Source of the DNA: Rhodospirillaceae bacterium
GTDB lineage: Bacteria > Pseudomonadota > Alphaproteobacteria > Bin65
Assembly (NCBI GenBank): GCA_011523655.1
Contig: WTGH01000068.1
Span: 1 to 64,000 of the forward strand
Direction of reading: 5' to 3'
Length of the DNA stretch: 64,000 nt
Position numbers and translations under genes: made by a program. The notes under the pieces were generated by a model. That model saw only the letters and a list, made by a program, of their open reading frames with translations. It ran no database searches and was not told the origin of the DNA. Positions 53,886 to 62,061 of this stretch are shown piece by piece. The first letter of the stretch is position 1; every line of letters begins with the position of its first letter.

Positions 53886-54755
53886 CTAGAGCCCGAATCG
53901 GGACCAGAGGGCCCGTTCCTCGACCGCCGCGAGCAGGCCGGCGCCGAGCGCGATGCCCCACGATTCCTGCGGCGCCCGCTCGCCCGCCAGACCGAAGCGC
54001 CGCTTGAACCAGCTACGCCGCTCGCCGATCGCGACGAGGCGCACCTTCTCGCCGAAACGGTCGCGGCAGACCGAGCGCATGTCGCCCAGGGCATCGACCA
54101 GGCCGAGTTCGAGCGCCTTGCGGCCGGTCCAGAATTCGCCGGTGAACAGGCTGTCGCCCTTCAGCTTCTTGCCGCGCCGGCGCTGGACCAGGTCGATGAA
54201 GCTGTCGTGCATGTCTTTCTGGATCGTCTTCAGATGGGCGACGTCGTCTTCGTTCTCCGGCCGGAACGGGTCGAGCATCGCCTTGCGCGCCCCGGCCGTG
54301 TAGACGCGCCGTTCGATGCCGAGCTTGCCGATCGCCTCGACGAAGCCGAAGCCGCCGGTCACCACGCCGATCGACCCGATTATGGAGTTGGCGTCGGCGA
54401 AGATTTCGTCGCCGGCGCAGGCCAGCCAATAGCCGCCCGAGGCCGCGACGTCCTCGACGAACACCAGCACCGGGACGTTCTTCTCGTTGGCGAGATCGCG
54501 GATCCGCCGGTAGATCAGCGCCGACTGAACGGCGGAGCCGCCGGGGGAATTGACCGACAGGGCGACGGCCTTCAGCCCCTTGACCGAAAAGGCGCGCTGG
54601 ATCGCCGGGGCAAGGCGCTGGATGTTCATGCCGCGCCGCAACGGCCCGATGTTGCCGATCGCGCCGTTCAGCCGCAAGACCGCAACGGTCGGTTTCCGTC
54701 TTCCGAGCCCGAACAATTCCGCCCCCGACCCCTTCTTCCGGCGCGCCTGCCGCAT
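53886..54755 (-). CDS. S49 family signal peptide peptidase (SppA/SohB-like)
   Basis: A 289-residue serine protease. AVALSVNSPGGSAVQSALIYRRIRDLA and VEDVAASGGYWLACAGDEIFADANSIIGSIGVV contain the oxyanion turn and the Ser nucleophile region (AASGGYWLA), and the FTGEFWTGRKALELGLVDALGD C-terminal block is typical. The length fits the SohB/short SppA group. It degrades cleaved signal peptides or membrane protein fragments. The start is ATG at 54755; the track ORF to 54983 includes non-coding sequence. Confidence 0.9.
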   Translation of the reverse strand: MRQARRKKGSGAELFGLGRRKPTVAVLRLNGAIGNIGPLRRGMNIQRLAPAIQRAFSVKGLKAVALSVNSPGGSAVQSALIYRRIRDLANEKNVPVLVFVEDVAASGGYWLACAGDEIFADANSIIGSIGVVTGGFGFVEAIGKLGIERRVYTAGARKAMLDPFRPENEDDVAHLKTIQKDMHDSFIDLVQRRRGKKLKGDSLFTGEFWTGRKALELGLVDALGDMRSVCRDRFGEKVRLVAIGERRSWFKRRFGLAGERAPQESWGIALGAGLLAAVEERALWSRFGL

Positions 54756-54994
54756 GGCACTTCGCGCCGCGGCCCGCCTCGATGTGGCGCCCCTATATTT
54801 GCGACGGGTCCGGCGGAAGGCAATGTGGCGGACTTTCCCCGGGGATTCCTGTGCGAAAGCCGCACGGCGGGCAACGCGATCCTGCGCGCCCTTCCATCCT
54901 TGCCGCGCCGGACGGCCCGCACGGGCGATCCGGAGACCAGAGCCTGCCCTTTCCGCCCGGTTTCGCGCTGCGTCGACAAACACCCGCTATTGCC

Positions 54995-55085
54995 GCCCCG
55001 GACTTGATCCGGGGCCCAGAGTCGCCCGGCACGGCATTTGCCTGTGGCTCCTGGTCCCCGGATCGTCGCTGCGCTCCGTCCGGGG
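54995..55085. repeat. family A palindromic repeat
   Basis: GCCCCGG-ACTTGAT-CCGGGGC (54995-55015), then further inward a segment whose reverse complement matches the unit of 47409-47440 (GATCGTCGCTGCGCTCCGTCCGGGG at about 55061-55085 versus CCCCGGACGGAGCGCAGCGACGATC). It lies in a gene-free region between the S49 protease and the methyltransferase. Confidence 0.78.
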
Positions 55086-55149
55086 TGGCAACAGGAGGCG
55101 AGTGGCGGGCCGGTCTCTAAAAATATTTCCTTTTTTTCGATAATTTTCC

Positions 55150-55178
55150 TTGACACGGCAGCTTCCGCGCCCTATATC
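55150..55178 (+). promoter_or_regulatory. strong sigma70-like promoter without an obvious gene
   Basis: TTGACA (55150-55155), 17 bp, TATATC (55173-55178), the best consensus pair seen in the window. Transcription would start near 55185 on the plus strand. No plus-strand gene follows for about 1.7 kb; the only candidate is a short ORF at 55242 (MKKQAGVCPLSGPLPPIRHPIRHPLRRRG...) that looks non-coding. A small RNA is possible. Confidence 0.5.
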
Positions 55179-55705
55179 GGTTCCGTCAACGCCCGAAGTG
55201 CGCCTGTCGCGGCCGGCCGACGCTCCCCCAAAGAGAAGCGAATGAAGAAACAGGCGGGAGTCTGCCCGCTTTCCGGCCCGCTGCCGCCGATCCGCCATCC
55301 AATACGCCACCCGCTGCGCCGCCGGGGCTTGATGGCCGGACCCCGTCCGGTTCGACTCTCCGATTCCGCCGGGCCATCCTGCCCGGCGGTGCCGCCCCCG
55401 GTGTCGACCGGCGTTTCCGCTCGGCCGGGATGCTGGAAAATTTCCTATCTGGATCGATTTTGCGCATTTCCGAAGGGCGTGTTTCCAACGATTCCAAAGG
55501 GTTAGGGCTGCCGGGTGCAAAAAAACATTCTATTTAGAACGGTCTGTCTAATACCAAAAACAGAGCAATTTCAAAGACTTAGGGAAATTGATTTTGAACA
55601 TTTATTCAAAATCAAGCGCTTTCCGGCGTCCGGCCCGTCCGGCGCACCCTTTCGCAGAGGAAACACCAGGGATCAGAGGCGGATTCGCGGCGCGGAATTC
55701 GAGGC
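55179..55705. other. gene-free region with AT-rich stem-loops
   Basis: No convincing gene. The 55500-55620 stretch is AT-rich and holds two adjacent inverted repeats: CAATTTC (55566-55572) / GAAATTG (55584-55590), and the perfect 11-bp stem TTGATTTTGAA (55588-55598) / TTCAAAATCAA (55605-55615) with loop CATTTA. The latter cannot be a T-tailed terminator. GCGGG-AGTCTG-CCCGC (55254-55269) is a further hairpin in the possible transcript from 55185. Confidence 0.45.
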
Positions 55706-56449
55706 TCAGAAGTCGATCGGGGCGCCGCCGCGCAGTACGGCCTCGGCCGCCGGGGTAAAACGGCCGTCCGCCTCGTGCAGCGTCAGGCCGGGCAGCAGCC
55801 GCGCCGGGCCTTTTCCGCCGAGGCGCGCGCGGACCAGAACCCGCCTGGCGTCCCGGCCGGCCTTCGGCCACAGCGGCAAAATCTCCGGCCCGCCGCACCG
55901 CGCCGCCAGCGCGGCCAGCAGGTCGTCGAGCCGCGCCGCGGCATAGACCGTCGTCACCGTCGCTTTCTGCCGGCCCCCCGGACGGCAGAGACGGCAGAGT
56001 TCGTCCACCCACCCGGCGATGGACATTTCGCCTTCGTGGTTGGCCCGCGCCTTGCGGGCGTCCGGCGACCGGTTGCCCGAGCCTTCGGCCCAGAAGGGCG
56101 GGTTGGACATCAGATGATCGAACGGCCGCCCGGCGGCGTCGAGCGCCGCCGTGTCAGCCACGGCAGTCAGCCGGCCGTCGAGGCCGTTCGCCGCCGCGTT
56201 TTCCAGCGCGAGCCGCCGCAGGACGGGATCGGGCTCGACGCCGGCCACCGTGCAGTCCGGAACGCGCGCCAGCAGGCACAGCGCCGCCGCGCCGGCGCCC
56301 AGGCCAAGTTCGAACACCCGGTCGCCGGCCCCGGCCGGCACCGCGGCGGCCAGGAAGACCGGGTCGATGGCGCTGCGGTAGCCGGCCGCCGGCTGCCGGA
56401 ACCGGATCCGGCCGCCGAGCAGCGTGCCGTCGGTGGTCTCAATCGTCAT
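55706..56449 (-). CDS. SAM-dependent N6-adenine methyltransferase (TrmN6-like)
   Basis: A 247-residue class I methyltransferase. SAM-binding FELGLGAGAAALCLLARV and the catalytic NPPF (in FDHLMSNPPFWAEGSG) mark the N6-adenine family related to YfiC/TrmN6, which methylates A37 of tRNA-Val. The start is ATG at 56449, overlapping the DUF2007 gene by 11 bp, so the two are coupled. The exact RNA target is inferred from similarity only. Confidence 0.85.
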   Translation of the reverse strand: MTIETTDGTLLGGRIRFRQPAAGYRSAIDPVFLAAAVPAGAGDRVFELGLGAGAAALCLLARVPDCTVAGVEPDPVLRRLALENAAANGLDGRLTAVADTAALDAAGRPFDHLMSNPPFWAEGSGNRSPDARKARANHEGEMSIAGWVDELCRLCRPGGRQKATVTTVYAAARLDDLLAALAARCGGPEILPLWPKAGRDARRVLVRARLGGKGPARLLPGLTLHEADGRFTPAAEAVLRGGAPIDF

Positions 56450-56657
56450 CGAATGCGTTATCCGCCTCCGAGAGAATCCGCCGGGCGGCGGCGAAATCGT
56501 CCGCGGCCACCATGACACGGCGCGGCAGGAGGGCGACGCTGCCTTCCAGAACGCTCATATGCAGATCGAGCACCAGCGGTTCGATCCCTTCGCCCCTCAG
56601 GGCCGCCTCGAGCCAGGAAATGAGCACCGGATCGGTGGTTCTGACCAGTTCGCGCAT
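56439..56657 (-). CDS. DUF2007 family small protein
   Basis: A 72-residue protein: MRELVRTTDPVLISWLEAALRGEGIEPLVLDLHMSVLEGSVALLPRRVMVAADDFAAARRILSEADNAF. It follows the DUF2007 (putative signal-transducing) pattern, with LE-x2-L-x-x-x-GIE and PRRVMV. The start is ATG at 56657 with GGGAGA upstream. It overlaps the methyltransferase gene and is co-transcribed with it. The role is unknown. Confidence 0.87.
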   Translation of the reverse strand: MRELVRTTDPVLISWLEAALRGEGIEPLVLDLHMSVLEGSVALLPRRVMVAADDFAAARRILSEADNAFDDD

Positions 56658-56899
56658 GGCTTTCTCCCGGCCGGCCCGGACATGTGCCGGCGCATCTGCC
56701 GCCGTTTCCGGACCAAGCATCGCTGCGCTTGTTTGCCGCTTGACCGGCCTTTGCGCGGCGGTGTCTGATATTCGGCTAGCGGGTACGATTTTTTGCCAAT
56801 ACGACAGGAATATCAAGAGGTTATACCGGACGCTCGACGGACGCGCGCCCGGTCGCCGCGATGCCGTGGCCGGCCAACGCCGGCAGGTGAGGAGACGCT

Positions 56900-57982
56900 G
56901 TGACGCCAGTCGCGACCCTGCAGCAGAACACGGCGCAGCAGAACACGGCGCAGCAGAACACGGCGCAGCAGAACACGGCAGCGACCGGCGCCGGACTGGC
57001 CTCCGCCCCCGGACTGGACCGTATCCTCAGGATCGTCGGCGCCGATCTCGAACGGGTGAACCGGGTGGTCCTCGACCGGATGCAAAGCCCGGTCGCGCTG
57101 ATCCCCGAACTGGCCGGCCACATCATCGCCGCCGGCGGCAAGCGGCTGCGCCCCGTCCTGACGCTCTCAAGCGCCCGCCTCTGCGGCTATGAGGGCGACC
57201 GCCATGTCGAGCTCGCCGCCTGCGTGGAATTCATCCACACCGCGACGTTGCTGCATGACGATGTCGTCGACGAAAGCGACCTGCGCCGCGGCGTGGCGAC
57301 GGCGAACGCGGTGTGGGACAACAAGGCCTGCATCCTGGTCGGCGATTTCCTGTTCTCCCGGGCCTTCGAGATCATGGTCGCCGACGGTTCGCTCAAAGTG
57401 CTGGAGACCCTGTCCGCCGCGTCGGCCGCCATTGCCGAGGGCGAGGTGCACCAGCTCGCCACGACCAACGACCTCTCGACCACGGAAGAGCAGTATCTGG
57501 ACGTCATCTCGGCCAAGACGGCCAAGCTGTTCGAAGCGGCCGCGCAGGTCGGCGCCATCGTGGCCGATCAGCCGGAGCGCACGGAGCGCAGCCTCGCCGC
57601 CTTCGGCGCGCATATCGGCATGGCGTTCCAGCTGATCGACGACGTGCTGGACTATTCGGCGCAACAGGCAACCCTGGGCAAGACGATCGGCGACGATTTC
57701 CGCGAAGGCAAGATCACCCTGCCGGTGATCCTGGCCTACCGGCGGGGGCAGCCGGCGGAAAGGGAATTCTGGCGGCGGGCGCTGGAAGAGCAGCGGATCG
57801 AGGATGGCGACCTCGACCGGGCGATCGACCTGATGCGCCGCCACGGCGCGCTGGCGGAAACGGTCGAACGGGCCCGGCACTACGCCAACTCCGCGCTGCG
57901 GTCGCTGGACGGTTTCCCGCGCAGCCCGATCCGCGAGGCGCTGGGCGACCTCGTCGCCTTTGCCGTGGAGCGGCCCTACTGA
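56900..57982 (+). CDS. trans-polyprenyl diphosphate synthase (octaprenyl type)
   Basis: A 360-residue prenyltransferase. The first Asp-rich motif is LLHDDVVDE (about residue 121), and the second is LIDDVLDY (about 248). GGKRLRPVLTL and GDFLFSRAFE are family blocks. It makes the long polyprenyl tail of ubiquinone, like IspB. The N-terminus carries a Gln/Asn-rich repeat (QQNTAQQNTAQQNTAQQNTA) from four 15-bp units, unusual for the family. The start is GTG at 56900, with AGGTGAGGAG upstream. Confidence 0.92.
   Translation: MTPVATLQQNTAQQNTAQQNTAQQNTAATGAGLASAPGLDRILRIVGADLERVNRVVLDRMQSPVALIPELAGHIIAAGGKRLRPVLTLSSARLCGYEGDRHVELAACVEFIHTATLLHDDVVDESDLRRGVATANAVWDNKACILVGDFLFSRAFEIMVADGSLKVLETLSAASAAIAEGEVHQLATTNDLSTTEEQYLDVISAKTAKLFEAAAQVGAIVADQPERTERSLAAFGAHIGMAFQLIDDVLDYSAQQATLGKTIGDDFREGKITLPVILAYRRGQPAEREFWRRALEEQRIEDGDLDRAIDLMRRHGALAETVERARHYANSALRSLDGFPRSPIREALGDLVAFAVERPY
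56921..56980. repeat. 15-bp minisatellite, 4 units, in the polyprenyl synthase 5' end
   Basis: Four units CAGCAGAACACGGCG (last ends GCA) start at 56921, 56936, 56951 and 56966. They encode QQNTA repeats within the first 27 codons. The period is the same as in fabZXL, maf/yacG and glyQ. Confidence 0.95.
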
Positions 57983-58051
57983 AAACCCGGCCGGCGGGCC
58001 GGCGGTGCGGCTTGCACCTGCACCGGCCGGCCCTTATATAGCGCGCTCGGC

Positions 58052-58128
58052 CGGAGTGTAGCTCAGCCTGGTAGAGCACTGTCTTCGGGAGGCAGGGGCC
58101 GGTGGTTCGAATCCACTCACTCCGACCA
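58052..58128 (+). tRNA. tRNA-Pro (CGG)
   Basis: Acceptor CGGAGTG pairs with CACTCCG, D-arm AGCTCAGCCTGGTAGAGC, anticodon stem-loop CTGTC-TTCGGGA-GGCAG (anticodon CGG), T-arm GTGGTTCGAATCCAC, encoded CCA (58126-58128). Confidence 0.97.
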
Positions 58129-58315
58129 TTATATTTCGTAGTGTTTTTCAGTAGGGTAGCGGAAATCCGCACCCTCTGAATTCCCCCGGGTATCCTGGCG
58201 TTCGCAACGAAACCCGGTCGCAACGGGGCGGCCGGGCCCGTCCGCGAGCGGGATTGTCCGTCCGGGAGACGCGCCCGGAATACCGCCCGATGCCCGTGGC
58301 GGCAGGGAGGGCAGG

Positions 58316-59044
58316 ATGGAGCCTGGAAAGATCGAGGCGCTGACCTACGACGTTTTCGGCACCGTCGTGGACTGGCGGGGCGGCATCGCCCGCGACGCCA
58401 AGGCGCTGCTCGGCGGCGAAAAGGGCCTCTCGCTCGACTGGAACGCCTTTGCGATCGCCTTCAAGGAACGCAGCAAGATGGCCGGCTCCCCGGAAGAGGC
58501 GGCGGCGCGCGCCGAACGCTCGATCCGCGCCGACGATCTCAACCGCGATAATCTGCGGGAGACGCTGGAGGAGTTCGGCGTTGCATCCGATACACTGACC
58601 GCAGCGGAATTCGACTGGCTTGCGACGGCGTGGCACCGGCTCGATCCCTGGCCCGATTCCGTGCCGGGCATGACCCGGCTGCGCACGCGCTACATCCTGG
58701 CCGCGGTGTCGAGCGGCAACGTCGCGCTGCTGGTCGCCATGGCGAGGCGCGGCGGCCTGCCCTGGGATGCCATTCTGTCGGCCGAGGTCACCGGCTACTA
58801 CAAGCCCCGGCCCGAGGCCTACCTCACCGCCGTGGACATGCTCGGGCTCGAACCGGCGCAGTGCCTGATGGTCGCGTCGCATAACGACGATCTGCGCGCC
58901 GCCGCGGCCTGCGGTCTGCGCACCGCGTTCATCCGCCGCCCGGCCGAGGACGCCGAGGACCGGATCGAGGACGCCCGGGCCGCGCCCGGCGTGGACCTCG
59001 CGGTCGAAAACATGGTCGACCTGGCAGAGCGGCTCGGGTGCTGA
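58316..59044 (+). CDS. haloacid dehalogenase-like hydrolase (HAD, type II dehalogenase group)
   Basis: A 242-residue HAD enzyme. The nucleophile motif is YDVFGTVVDW (Asp near 12), the Ser motif is AAVSSGN (about 138), and the Lys/Asp region is YYKPRPEAYLTAV ... MVASHNDDLRAAAACGLRTAF. It is the pattern of L-2-haloacid dehalogenases, which hydrolyse C-halogen bonds, but many such homologues are general phosphatases. It precedes the SCP2-like/hydrolase genes at a distance of about 220 bp, with no other gene in 59045-59262. Confidence 0.85.
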   Translation: MEPGKIEALTYDVFGTVVDWRGGIARDAKALLGGEKGLSLDWNAFAIAFKERSKMAGSPEEAAARAERSIRADDLNRDNLRETLEEFGVASDTLTAAEFDWLATAWHRLDPWPDSVPGMTRLRTRYILAAVSSGNVALLVAMARRGGLPWDAILSAEVTGYYKPRPEAYLTAVDMLGLEPAQCLMVASHNDDLRAAAACGLRTAFIRRPAEDAEDRIEDARAAPGVDLAVENMVDLAERLGC

Positions 59045-59262
59045 CAAAAGACAAGCGCAGTGACCGTCCCGTCCGGTTTGTCAGCCTGACCGGCTATCGG
59101 CATTGCAGGACGGGGAATCGTCGAGGCGGCCGTTCGGGTGACGGTCCACTGTTGTTCGGCGCGCAGGTTTGACCCTATAGGAATACGGAACATCGAACGG
59201 TTGGCCTGCCGATCGGCGTTCGACCCGTACGCCGATCGACAGACGACCGCAAGGCAGGCGAG

Positions 59263-59667
59263 ATGGCCGAGTTACCGACACCGGACTGGATGGAGCGCTA
59301 CCGGCAGCGGGTCAACGAAGACCCCGAGATGGCCGTGATCGGCGACTGGTTCTCGCTCGACTTCAAGCTCGCCTTCGAAGGCGATGCCTGGCTGCTCTCG
59401 GTGCGCGCGGGGCGGATCGTCGATATCGTCCACAACCCGCGCTTCGACCGGCCGGCGCGGTTCACGATCTCCGCGCCGATGCGGGTCTGGACCAAGTTCA
59501 TCCGGCCGGACCCGGAACCGCTGTACCACGATTTCTTCGCCATGCTGATGCGGGTGCCGGACTTCGGGATCGACGGCGATTCCCTCGCCGCGATGCAGAA
59601 TGCGCGCGCCCTGCATCGCATGATGAACATTCTCAAGACAATGGAGCCGCTCGATGGCCGATCTTGA
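59263..59667 (+). CDS. SCP2-like / sterol-carrier-domain-related protein
   Basis: A 134-residue protein: GDWFSLDFKLAFEGDAWLLSVRAGRIVDIVHNPRFDRPARFTISAPMRVWTKFIRPDPEPLYHDFFAMLMR. The alternation of beta strands and the L-x-x-x-x-G-R-I-x-D/V pattern recall the SCP2 lipid-binding fold. It overlaps the alpha/beta hydrolase start by 14 bp, so they are translated together. Likely a hydrophobic-ligand carrier for the hydrolase; this is an inference. Confidence 0.6.
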   Translation: MAELPTPDWMERYRQRVNEDPEMAVIGDWFSLDFKLAFEGDAWLLSVRAGRIVDIVHNPRFDRPARFTISAPMRVWTKFIRPDPEPLYHDFFAMLMRVPDFGIDGDSLAAMQNARALHRMMNILKTMEPLDGRS

Positions 59668-60490
59668 GCCGGTGGTCGGCCGTTACCTCAACCTCGAAAG
59701 CGGCGGGCGCCGCTACCGGATCTATTACGAGGAGGCGGGGGAAGGGCGGCCGCTGATCTGCCTGCATACGGCGGGCGCCGACAGCCGGCAGTTCCGCCAC
59801 GTCCTCAACGATGCGGACATCACCGGCCGGTTTCGCGTGCTCGCCTTCGACCTTCCCTTCCACGGCCGCTCGAACCCGCCCGACGAATGGTGGCTGGAGA
59901 GATACCGCTTGACCACAGATGTTTATCTCGGCCTGATCCGCGATTTCTGGCGCGCGCTCGGGCTCGAACGCCCGGTGGTAATGGGCTGCTCGATGGGCGG
60001 GGCGATCGTGCTCAAGGTCGCCGCCGATCATCAGGACGAGATCACCGGCATCGTCGGCCTCGAAAGCACCGCATTCGCCGAGGGGCGCGACAACGATTTC
60101 CTGCACCACCCGGCGATCCACGGCGGCGAGCTCGCGGCCTGCTACACCTACGGGCTCAACGGCCCCGACTCGCCGGAGGAGGGCTGCCGCGAGAACTGGT
60201 GGTACTACAGCCAGTCCGGCCCCGGCATCTACAAGGGCGACGTCTGGTTTTACTGCGAGGACTGGGACGCGCGCGAGGACATCGGGCGGATCGACACCAA
60301 CCGCTGCAAGGTCTCGCTGCTGACCGGCGAATACGACTATTCGGCGACGCCGGAGATGACGCGCCGGGTCGCGGACGCAATCCCCGGCTGCCGCTTTACG
60401 GTGATGAAGGGCATCGGGCACTTCCCGATGGTCGAGAACTACGCCCTGTTCCGCGGCTACCTGCTCGAAGAGCTGGCGCGGATGGCCTAG
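59654..60490 (+). CDS. alpha/beta hydrolase
   Basis: A 278-residue hydrolase. The nucleophile elbow is MGCSMGGAIVLK (Ser near 116), and the oxyanion and acid regions are LICLHTAGADSRQFRHVL and LTGEYDYSATPEMT, with the catalytic His in KGIGHFPMVEN. It could cleave esters, lactones or C-C bonds. It overlaps the SCP2-like gene and precedes a phytanoyl-CoA dioxygenase family gene by 71 bp, forming a probable catabolic operon. Confidence 0.9.
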   Translation: MADLEPVVGRYLNLESGGRRYRIYYEEAGEGRPLICLHTAGADSRQFRHVLNDADITGRFRVLAFDLPFHGRSNPPDEWWLERYRLTTDVYLGLIRDFWRALGLERPVVMGCSMGGAIVLKVAADHQDEITGIVGLESTAFAEGRDNDFLHHPAIHGGELAACYTYGLNGPDSPEEGCRENWWYYSQSGPGIYKGDVWFYCEDWDAREDIGRIDTNRCKVSLLTGEYDYSATPEMTRRVADAIPGCRFTVMKGIGHFPMVENYALFRGYLLEELARMA

Positions 60491-60561
60491 CGCCTATCCG
60501 TTTCAGGTCGGACCATACCCGGCGTTCGGGAATCGCCCTGCGCCAAGGCACGAGAGGCGCC

Positions 60562-61434
60562 ATGTTTGCGATCGAAGAGCCGGGTTCTTCGGACATTCAG
60601 CGCTTTCGCCGGGATGGCTTCCTGGTCGTCGAGCGGCTCATCGAACCCGAGGCCGCCACCCGCCTGGCCGCGCGCTTCGGGCCGCTCTTCCGCGGCGAGT
60701 TCGAGACCGGCCTTCACCCCGACGAGTGGAACTGGCGCGAAGGGCGGGACGCCGAAGACCTGACGCGCCAGATCTGCAACGCGTGGAAGTCGGACCGCGA
60801 TGTGGCGCGCACGGTCCTTCATCCCCGCGTCGGCCTCTGGTGCGCGCGGCTCAGCGGCTGGCCGGGCGCGCGGATCAACCAGGACAATGTGTTGTGGAAG
60901 CCGCCGGGTGCGCGACCGCTCGCTTTCCACCAGGACGACAGCTATCAGCAGTGGGTGGTGCCGCCCGAATTGTGGACCTGCTGGATCGCGCTCGACGCGA
61001 CCAGCGCGGCCGGCGGCACCATCGAATATGTCGTGGGATCGCACCGCTGGAACCTGGCCCCGCCGGCCGCCCGGTTTCACGCGCCCGACGACTACGAGCG
61101 CGAGATGCATGAGGCCGCCGCACGGGCGGGCGTCGTCCCCGAAGTGGTGCGGGTCGAAGTCCCGGCGGGCGGCGGCGTCTTTCACCACGGACGGACGTTC
61201 CACGGCTCGGGCACCAACCGCACCGGCGCGCCCCGGCGGGCGCTGGTGTCTCACTGCATATCGTCCGAAGCCCGCTACCACCCGACCAACGTCGGAACCG
61301 TCTATGGCCGCTACAAGCGCGCCGGAAGCACGGAGATGGACGAATCCTTCTTTCCCGTGCTGTGGACCGAGGACGGCTACCGGAGCGCCTTTCTCGACGG
61401 GTATCTCGGCGCGGTTCCCGACACCTCGGGCTGA
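60562..61434 (+). CDS. phytanoyl-CoA dioxygenase (PhyH) family protein
   Basis: A 290-residue Fe(II)/2-oxoglutarate oxygenase. The metal HxD is HQDDSY (about 118-120). The distal His and 2OG-binding Arg are in FHHGRTFHGSGTNRTGAPRRALVSH. It hydroxylates an unknown substrate, likely a lipid-like or secondary metabolite. The start is ATG at 60562; the track ORF from 59887 includes the shadow of the hydrolase. PhyH family expansions are typical of some marine alphaproteobacteria. Confidence 0.9.
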   Translation: MFAIEEPGSSDIQRFRRDGFLVVERLIEPEAATRLAARFGPLFRGEFETGLHPDEWNWREGRDAEDLTRQICNAWKSDRDVARTVLHPRVGLWCARLSGWPGARINQDNVLWKPPGARPLAFHQDDSYQQWVVPPELWTCWIALDATSAAGGTIEYVVGSHRWNLAPPAARFHAPDDYEREMHEAAARAGVVPEVVRVEVPAGGGVFHHGRTFHGSGTNRTGAPRRALVSHCISSEARYHPTNVGTVYGRYKRAGSTEMDESFFPVLWTEDGYRSAFLDGYLGAVPDTSG

Positions 61435-61520
61435 TCCGCGCATACAGCCCGTTCCCGGCCGTCGGGCGGCCCGGAACGCGCGATCGAACGGTCGACGCGC
61501 GTGCGTCAGGCCGCCCGCGG

Positions 61521-61973
61521 TCAGTCTTCGGCGATGTCTTCGGCCCAGAGCTCGGGCCGTTCCTCGATGAACCGGGTCATGAGCGCGATGCAGTCCGGAT
61601 CGTCGGCAACGATGACCTCGACACCGCGTTCGCGCAGGAACGCCTCGTTGCCGCCGAAGGTCGTGTTCTCCGCGATGACGACCCGCGGTATGCCGAACTG
61701 GACGATGGTGCCCGAGCACATCATGCAGGGTGAGAGCGAGGTGTAGAGGGTGGTGTCGCGGTAAGTCCGTTGGCGGCCCGCCTTGCGCAGCGCATCCATC
61801 TCGCCGTGCGCGATGGGATCTCCCTGCTGCACACGCTGGTTCCGGCCTTGTGCGATAACCCTGTCGCCGCGCGCCAGCACGGAGCCGATGGGGCAGCCGC
61901 CCTCGTCGAACCCGGCGCTGGCTTCCTCGTAGGCGATACGCAGCATCCTGCGGTCGGTGTCGGTCAGGCTCAT
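61521..61973 (-). CDS. nucleoside/cytosine deaminase (CDA-fold, HAE/PCxxC)
   Basis: A 150-residue zinc deaminase. The catalytic signature is AHGEMDAL (His/Glu, about residues 56-57) and LSPCMMCSG (the two zinc cysteines, about 83-86). It resembles cytosine/guanine deaminases of the yeast Fcy1/TadA superfamily. It lies 88 bp downstream of the ABC ATPase gene on the same strand, so it may be the last gene of a polyamine-type ABC operon, which could import a nucleobase-like compound. Confidence 0.87.
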   Translation of the reverse strand: MSLTDTDRRMLRIAYEEASAGFDEGGCPIGSVLARGDRVIAQGRNQRVQQGDPIAHGEMDALRKAGRQRTYRDTTLYTSLSPCMMCSGTIVQFGIPRVVIAENTTFGGNEAFLRERGVEVIVADDPDCIALMTRFIEERPELWAEDIAED

Positions 61974-62061
61974 CCCTGCGGTCCTTCATGGTGGGGAAGC
62001 TGTTCGGCACGGATGTCAGGGCCTTGGGCGGAGAGGACGTTCAAATGATAGACATCTCCGG

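Noticed and set aside
55242-55505. Possible leader peptide or small gene downstream of the 55150 promoter
   Set aside because: The reading frame gives an Arg/Pro-rich, non-conserved-looking sequence; with no following gene it cannot be an attenuator peptide.
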